From: Stenotrophomonas sp. 610A2 | GTDB lineage: Bacteria > Pseudomonadota > Gammaproteobacteria > Xanthomonadales > Xanthomonadaceae | NCBI RefSeq assembly: GCF_030549615.1 | Contig: NZ_CP130832.1 | Location: 992,001 to 1,056,000, forward strand | Direction: 5' to 3' | Length of the DNA: 64,000 nucleotides | Part shown: positions 60,188 to 64,000 of the stretch, piece by piece | Layout: every line of letters begins with the position of its first letter | How positions within the stretch are numbered: position 1 is the first letter of the stretch | Notes under the pieces: model-generated | What the model saw: the letters and a program-made list of their open reading frames with translations, nothing else | Told to the model about the DNA's origin: nothing | The model's database searches: none | Program-made: the position numbers and the translations under genes

Positions 60188-60987
60188 GCGCGGTGCCGGT
60201 GCTGCCGCCGCACCGGCGCGCGGTGTTCATCTCCGACACGCATCTGGGTGCACGCCATTGCCATGCGGCCGAGCTGGCACGCTTCCTCGGCAGCCTGCGG
60301 TGCGAACGCCTGTATCTGGTCGGTGACATCGTCGATCTGTGGTGGCTTTCCCATAAGCGTGCGACCTGGCACCAAGCGCACAACGAGGTGATCGAAGCGC
60401 TGCATGCGTTGCGTCGCGCCGGCACCGAGATCATCTATATCCCCGGCAATCACGATGCACCGCTGCGTCGCACCTGTGGCCTGATGCTGCCGGCCATGCA
60501 GGTCCGACGGCGGGCCATCCACACCACCGCCGATGGCCGGCGCCTATTGGTCGTACATGGCGATGACTACGACGGCGCCACCCACTTCGGTGGGTTGCAG
60601 GAGCGCTTCGGTGACTGGCTGTACTACCGCATCCTCACCGGTAACCGCCTGTTCAACGCCGCGCGGCGCCGGCTTGGCCTGCGCTACTGGTCGCTGTCGG
60701 AATTCCTCAAGCGCCAAAGCGGTGCGGCCGAGCGCTATATCGAGCGCTTCGTGCAGGCCGGGCTGGCCGACGTACGTCGGCGTGGACTGGACGGCATCAT
60801 CTGCGGCCACATCCATCGCGCGGCGCTGGTCGAGCGTGATGGCCTGGTCTACGCCAATGACGGCGACTGGGTGGAAAGCCTGACTGCATTGGCCGAGGAC
60901 CCGGATGGCAGCCTGCGCCTGCTCGATCATTCAGGCCACAGCATTGCCTGCCTGCCGGGAAGCCTGCGGTTGGCACAGGCGGCCTGA
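60184..60987 (+). CDS. LpxH-like metallophosphoesterase
   Basis: A calcineurin-type metallophosphoesterase of 267 residues resembling UDP-2,3-diacylglucosamine hydrolases but larger. All metal-binding motifs are present in order: S-D-T-H-L-G, G-D-I-V-D, G-N-H-D, H-G-D-D and G-H-I-H. It overlaps the OlsF-like gene as ATGA, so the two are translated together, which hints at a lipid-related substrate. A separate housekeeping lpxH may exist elsewhere. The substrate cannot be fixed from sequence alone. Confidence 0.85.
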   Translation: MSAVPVLPPHRRAVFISDTHLGARHCHAAELARFLGSLRCERLYLVGDIVDLWWLSHKRATWHQAHNEVIEALHALRRAGTEIIYIPGNHDAPLRRTCGLMLPAMQVRRRAIHTTADGRRLLVVHGDDYDGATHFGGLQERFGDWLYYRILTGNRLFNAARRRLGLRYWSLSEFLKRQSGAAERYIERFVQAGLADVRRRGLDGIICGHIHRAALVERDGLVYANDGDWVESLTALAEDPDGSLRLLDHSGHSIACLPGSLRLAQAA

Positions 60988-61059
60988 TTGCCCGCCTGAC
61001 TTCTTCCTCACCCCTTGGGCGGCTATGCTGGGTCCAGCCGACGAGCAGGGAGTATCGGG

Positions 61060-62439
61060 GTGGCAGGCAAGCAGCCAACATCGGTAGCGACAGGGTTGTG
61101 CGTGCTGTGGATGTTGTTGGCGCCAGCGGCCGTGGCGGCAGAGACAGTGCCTGCATTGAGCTACGAGCAGGCGCGGCAGCGGCTGGAGCAGGTATCCGAT
61201 GCGTTGGCTGCCGCCGATGCCGGGGTACGCAACAAGCTGGATCTGCAGGATGCCAGCCGCTACCTGCGCTTGCCGGAAATCACCGCCGACGTGCGCCGCA
61301 TGCAGTTCCAGAAGACCTTGAACCTGCCATTGGGTTCGTTGGCGCCGGTGGCCGAGGCCTTTGGCATCGAGTCGCCCTTGGAGTTCGGCGAGCGTGACTG
61401 GCGCACCCGTCCAATTGTCACTGCCAGCGTGCCGCTGTACAGCGGTGGCTTGATCCCGGCCGCGCAGGGGGCGGCCCAGGCCGCCAGCGAATTGGCCCAG
61501 GCCGATCGTGAGTTGCAGCGGCAGTCGTTGTCGCTGCAACTGGTGCAGGCCTACTTCGGCCAGCAGTTGGCCGAGCAGGCAGTGCAGGTGCGCCGCGATG
61601 TGCGTGACGGCCTGCAGCGGCATCTTGAGGACGCGCAGAAGCTCGAGCGTGAGGGCTTCGCCACCAAGGCGCAGCGCTTGCAGGCCAATGTCGCCCGCGA
61701 CAAGGCCGAGCGTGAATACCAGAAGGCAGTGAACGACCTGTCCACGCTGCAGCAGGCCTTGGCCACCTTGCTTCGTAGCGGCGGCACGGTTGCGACTACC
61801 TCGCCGCTGTTCGTGATCAATGGCCCGGTCGGTGCGCGTGAGGAATTCGAACGCAGTGCCCAGCAGCGGCATCCGCAGGTTGGTCGCTTGCGCGCGCTGG
61901 CCGCGCAGGCCGAACAAGGTGTGCGTGCACAGCAGGCCAAGCTCAAGCCGCAGATCTATCTGTTCGGCCAGTACGACATGCGCCGCCGCGATGCGTTGCT
62001 GACCGATGCCGACTGGGCGTTCGGCATTGGCCTGCGTTACACCTTCCTGTCGCCAACGGCGCGGCCGTTGCAGGTCAGCGCGGCGCGCGCGCAGCTGGAG
62101 CAGGCGCAGTCGGGGCTGAGCGAAGTGGAGAACCAGTTGCAGCTCGGCGTCGGCAAGGCCTGGAACGAGCTGGAGACCGCCCGCCTGCAGTTCCAGCTGC
62201 TGGACAGCAGCATCGTCCAGGCGCAGGAAAACCTGCGCCTGCAGGAGCTGTCGTTCCGTGAAGGCCAGTCCACCTCGCTGGATGTGATCGATGCGCGGCT
62301 CGGCCTGGGCGGTGCGCAGGTGGAACGTGCACAGGCCGCCTATCAATTCGACGTGGCGCTGGCGCAGCTGCTGGAAGTGAGCGGACAGCTGCAACGTTTT
62401 GACGACTACCGCCAACGTGCGGACAAGGTGCTGGAATGA
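61060..62439 (+). CDS. TolC-family outer membrane efflux protein
   Basis: This is the outer-membrane channel of a tripartite exporter. From the GTG at 61060 (AGGGAG just upstream) the product is 459 residues. It has a signal peptide ending A-A-V-A-A-E and two OEP repeats rich in long alpha-helical heptads, including E-Y-Q-K-A-V-N-D-L and Y-L-F-G-Q-Y-D-M. S-F-R-E-G-Q-S-T-S-L-D-V-I-D-A lies in the second repeat. It is the first gene of an operon with an HlyD-type adaptor (four-base overlap) and an ABC-2 permease. Substrate unknown. Confidence 0.9.
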   Translation: MAGKQPTSVATGLCVLWMLLAPAAVAAETVPALSYEQARQRLEQVSDALAAADAGVRNKLDLQDASRYLRLPEITADVRRMQFQKTLNLPLGSLAPVAEAFGIESPLEFGERDWRTRPIVTASVPLYSGGLIPAAQGAAQAASELAQADRELQRQSLSLQLVQAYFGQQLAEQAVQVRRDVRDGLQRHLEDAQKLEREGFATKAQRLQANVARDKAEREYQKAVNDLSTLQQALATLLRSGGTVATTSPLFVINGPVGAREEFERSAQQRHPQVGRLRALAAQAEQGVRAQQAKLKPQIYLFGQYDMRRRDALLTDADWAFGIGLRYTFLSPTARPLQVSAARAQLEQAQSGLSEVENQLQLGVGKAWNELETARLQFQLLDSSIVQAQENLRLQELSFREGQSTSLDVIDARLGLGGAQVERAQAAYQFDVALAQLLEVSGQLQRFDDYRQRADKVLE

Positions 62440-63446
62440 GCGATTCGCTGCAGGTGGAGACCAGTCCGCGGCAACGCCGCGTGTTCCTGATTGCCGGCGT
62501 GGTGCTGCTGGTGCTGGTGGCGGTCGGCCTATGGCTGGGCCTGCGCAGCCCGCCGGACCAGGTGCAGGGCATGGCTGACGCCGACAACGTCAACGTCGCC
62601 GCCAAGGTCACCGCCCGATTGCAGCAACTGCACGTGCGTGAAGGCGACCGGGTCAAGGCCGGGCAGGTGTTGTTCGATCTCGACAGCCCGGAGGTCGCCG
62701 CCAAGGAACGCCAGGCTGACGCGGTGGTGGCTGCGGCTGCGGCGATGGCATCCAAGGCCGAGGAGGGCGCACGCAGCGAGGACATTCGCGCCGCCGAGGC
62801 CAACTGGAAGCGCGCACAGGCCGGTGCCGAACTGGCGACCAGTACCTTCCGCAGGCTCGACAATCTTTACGCCGAGGGCGTGGTAAGCCGGCAGAAGCGC
62901 GACGAGGCGCAAGCGCAGGCGCGTAGCTCCAATGAACTGACCCGCGCGGCGCGCGCGCAGTACGACCTTGCCCTGGCTGGTGCCCGCGTGCAGGACAAGG
63001 ACGCGGCGTTGGCGCAGGTTCGGCAGGCCGAGGGGGCCAAGGCCGAGGTCGATGCAGCCCGCCAGGAAACCCAGGGGCGGGCGCCGCTGGCCGCCGAGGT
63101 TGGCAAGCGCATGGCCGATATCGGCGAGCTGGTGCCGGCCGGCTATCCGGTCTTCACCCTAGTCGACATCGATCACATGTGGGTGGCATTGAACCTGCGC
63201 GAGGACCAGATGAACGGACTCAAGCCAGGCGCCCGCCTGCAGGGCACGATCCCTGCGTTGCAAGGGCGTAGCGCCACGTTCGAGGTCTACTTCATCAGCC
63301 CGGCCGGCGACTACGCCACCTGGCGCAGCACGCGTCAGTCGTCCGGCTATGACGTGCGCAGCTTCGAAGTGCGGGCACGGCCGCCGCAGCCGATCGAAGG
63401 ATTCCGGCCCGGCATGAGCGTGCTGTTTGCATGGCCGCAGGGCTGA
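62436..63446 (+). CDS. HlyD-family membrane fusion (adaptor) protein
   Basis: The periplasmic adaptor of the exporter, 336 residues. It has one N-terminal membrane helix (about 15-37), a lipoyl half-motif (V-A-A-K-V-T-A-R-L with V-R-E-G-D-R-V-K-A-G-Q), a helical hairpin at about 85-205 and a second beta barrel with D-I-D-H-M-W-V-A-L-N-L-R-E-D-Q. It overlaps the TolC gene by four bases and the permease gene by 16. It resembles YhiI-type adaptors that work with ABC-2 permeases. Confidence 0.9.
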   Translation: MSDSLQVETSPRQRRVFLIAGVVLLVLVAVGLWLGLRSPPDQVQGMADADNVNVAAKVTARLQQLHVREGDRVKAGQVLFDLDSPEVAAKERQADAVVAAAAAMASKAEEGARSEDIRAAEANWKRAQAGAELATSTFRRLDNLYAEGVVSRQKRDEAQAQARSSNELTRAARAQYDLALAGARVQDKDAALAQVRQAEGAKAEVDAARQETQGRAPLAAEVGKRMADIGELVPAGYPVFTLVDIDHMWVALNLREDQMNGLKPGARLQGTIPALQGRSATFEVYFISPAGDYATWRSTRQSSGYDVRSFEVRARPPQPIEGFRPGMSVLFAWPQG

Positions 63447-64000
63447 CAGCAGGCAAGGCTTTCGCCGCGTCGCTGCGGCGTGAGCTGCAGCACTGGCGCA
63501 GCGACCGCTGGGAGCTGGCGCTGGTGACGGTGCTGCCGCTGCTGTTGATGGGCGCGATGATGTGGCTGTTCTCGGGCTCGGTGCTGCGGGAGGTGCCGAT
63601 TGCCGTCGTTGACCTGGACCACAGCCCGACCAGTCGTGGTCTGGCCCGTGCATTGGATGACAGTGCCGGCGTACGGGTAGCGAGCGCGCCGACGACCCTG
63701 CAGGAAGCGCAGGCGCAGCTGCGCGCGCTGGAGGTATTCGCCATCGTGCTGTTGCCACGCGATATGAGCCGGCGCGCGCTGCGCGGCGAAGCGGCACCGC
63801 TATATGCTTTCTACAACGCCACTTACATGGCCACCGGGCAATCGGCAGGGCGCGATATCGCCGATGCGGTGAGTGCCTATAACGCGCGCATGCTGAAGGA
63901 GCAGATGGCGCTGCAGGTCGGCCCAGCGAAGCTGCGTGGTGCACCGGTGACGGTGCAGGCGACCGTGCTGTACAACCCTGCGCGCAGCTATGAGCTGTTC
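63431..64000 (+). CDS. ABC-2 type transporter permease, 5' part only
   Basis: The first 190 codons of a membrane protein run off the right edge. The start lies 16 bases inside the adaptor gene. It has a basic N-terminus, then a membrane helix at about 29-52, then a periplasmic segment with I-A-V-V-D-L-D-H-S-P-T-S-R and F-Y-N-A-T-Y-M. This is the known layout of YhhJ/DrrB-like ABC-2 permeases with a large extracytoplasmic loop. The ATPase, further permease and stop lie outside the window. Confidence 0.88.
   Translation, partial: MAAGLTAGKAFAASLRRELQHWRSDRWELALVTVLPLLLMGAMMWLFSGSVLREVPIAVVDLDHSPTSRGLARALDDSAGVRVASAPTTLQEAQAQLRALEVFAIVLLPRDMSRRALRGEAAPLYAFYNATYMATGQSAGRDIADAVSAYNARMLKEQMALQVGPAKLRGAPVTVQATVLYNPARSYELF

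Overview
This is a GC-rich chromosomal segment from a member of the Xanthomonadaceae, most likely Stenotrophomonas. Three things point there: the gene order of the division/cell-wall cluster running into lpxC, dciA, an M23 peptidase and secA; many close matches to xanthomonad proteins; and numerous copies of the palindromic GTAG...CCGAGCCATGCTCGG repeat that I recognise as the SMAG family of S. maltophilia. The species assignment is inference, because no rRNA gene is present.

Positions 1-14951 are the dcw cluster, all on the + strand and almost without gaps: rsmH (3' end), ftsL, ftsI, murE, murF, mraY, ftsW, murG, murC, ftsQ, ftsA, ftsZ and then lpxC. Most junctions are ATGA, GTGA or TGATG overlaps. 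The ddlB gene that lies between murC and ftsQ in many gammaproteobacteria is absent. Two tiny overlapping ORFs bridge murG/murC and murC/ftsQ. Next come dciA (- strand), a LytM/M23 envelope peptidase, secA with a terminator, and a MutT-ThiE fusion.

Positions 20700-28100 are housekeeping and accessory genes: a small exported protein, metF, an APC-family permease, DUF3228 and DUF2809 proteins, and the osmosensory transporter ProP, with several palindromic repeats between them.

Positions 28390-42034 are the accessory core: two type VI secretion vgrG-lipase-immunity cassettes side by side. The two VgrG proteins are near copies up to about residue 880 and then carry different transthyretin-like C-terminal modules. 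Each is followed by its own LCAT-like lipase and an exported or lipoprotein immunity protein. The first cassette's module, lipase and immunity gene are markedly AT-richer than the surroundings, with the composition break inside vgrG. Between the cassettes lie an extra immunity-like lipoprotein gene and a duplicated immunity-gene leader followed by a stub ORF. No T6SS sheath, baseplate or membrane genes are in the window.

Positions 42348-58280 hold a VOC protein, an SDR oxidoreductase, a GyrI-like protein, a DUF4287 protein, ahcY preceded by an S-adenosylhomocysteine riboswitch, an exported S9 peptidase, ppc, a hotdog thioesterase, a three-gene phospholipid operon (CDP-alcohol phosphatidyltransferase, acyltransferase, CdsA-like), a DUF1444 protein and metK. 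With metF, three enzymes of the methionine/SAM cycle are scattered through the window. Positions 58475-64000 hold an OlsF-like two-domain acyltransferase overlapping an LpxH-like phosphoesterase, and the start of a TolC/HlyD/ABC-2 export operon that runs off the end.

All calls rest on reading translations and motifs by eye. No database search was run, and exact starts are judgement calls except where overlaps or ribosome binding sites decide them.
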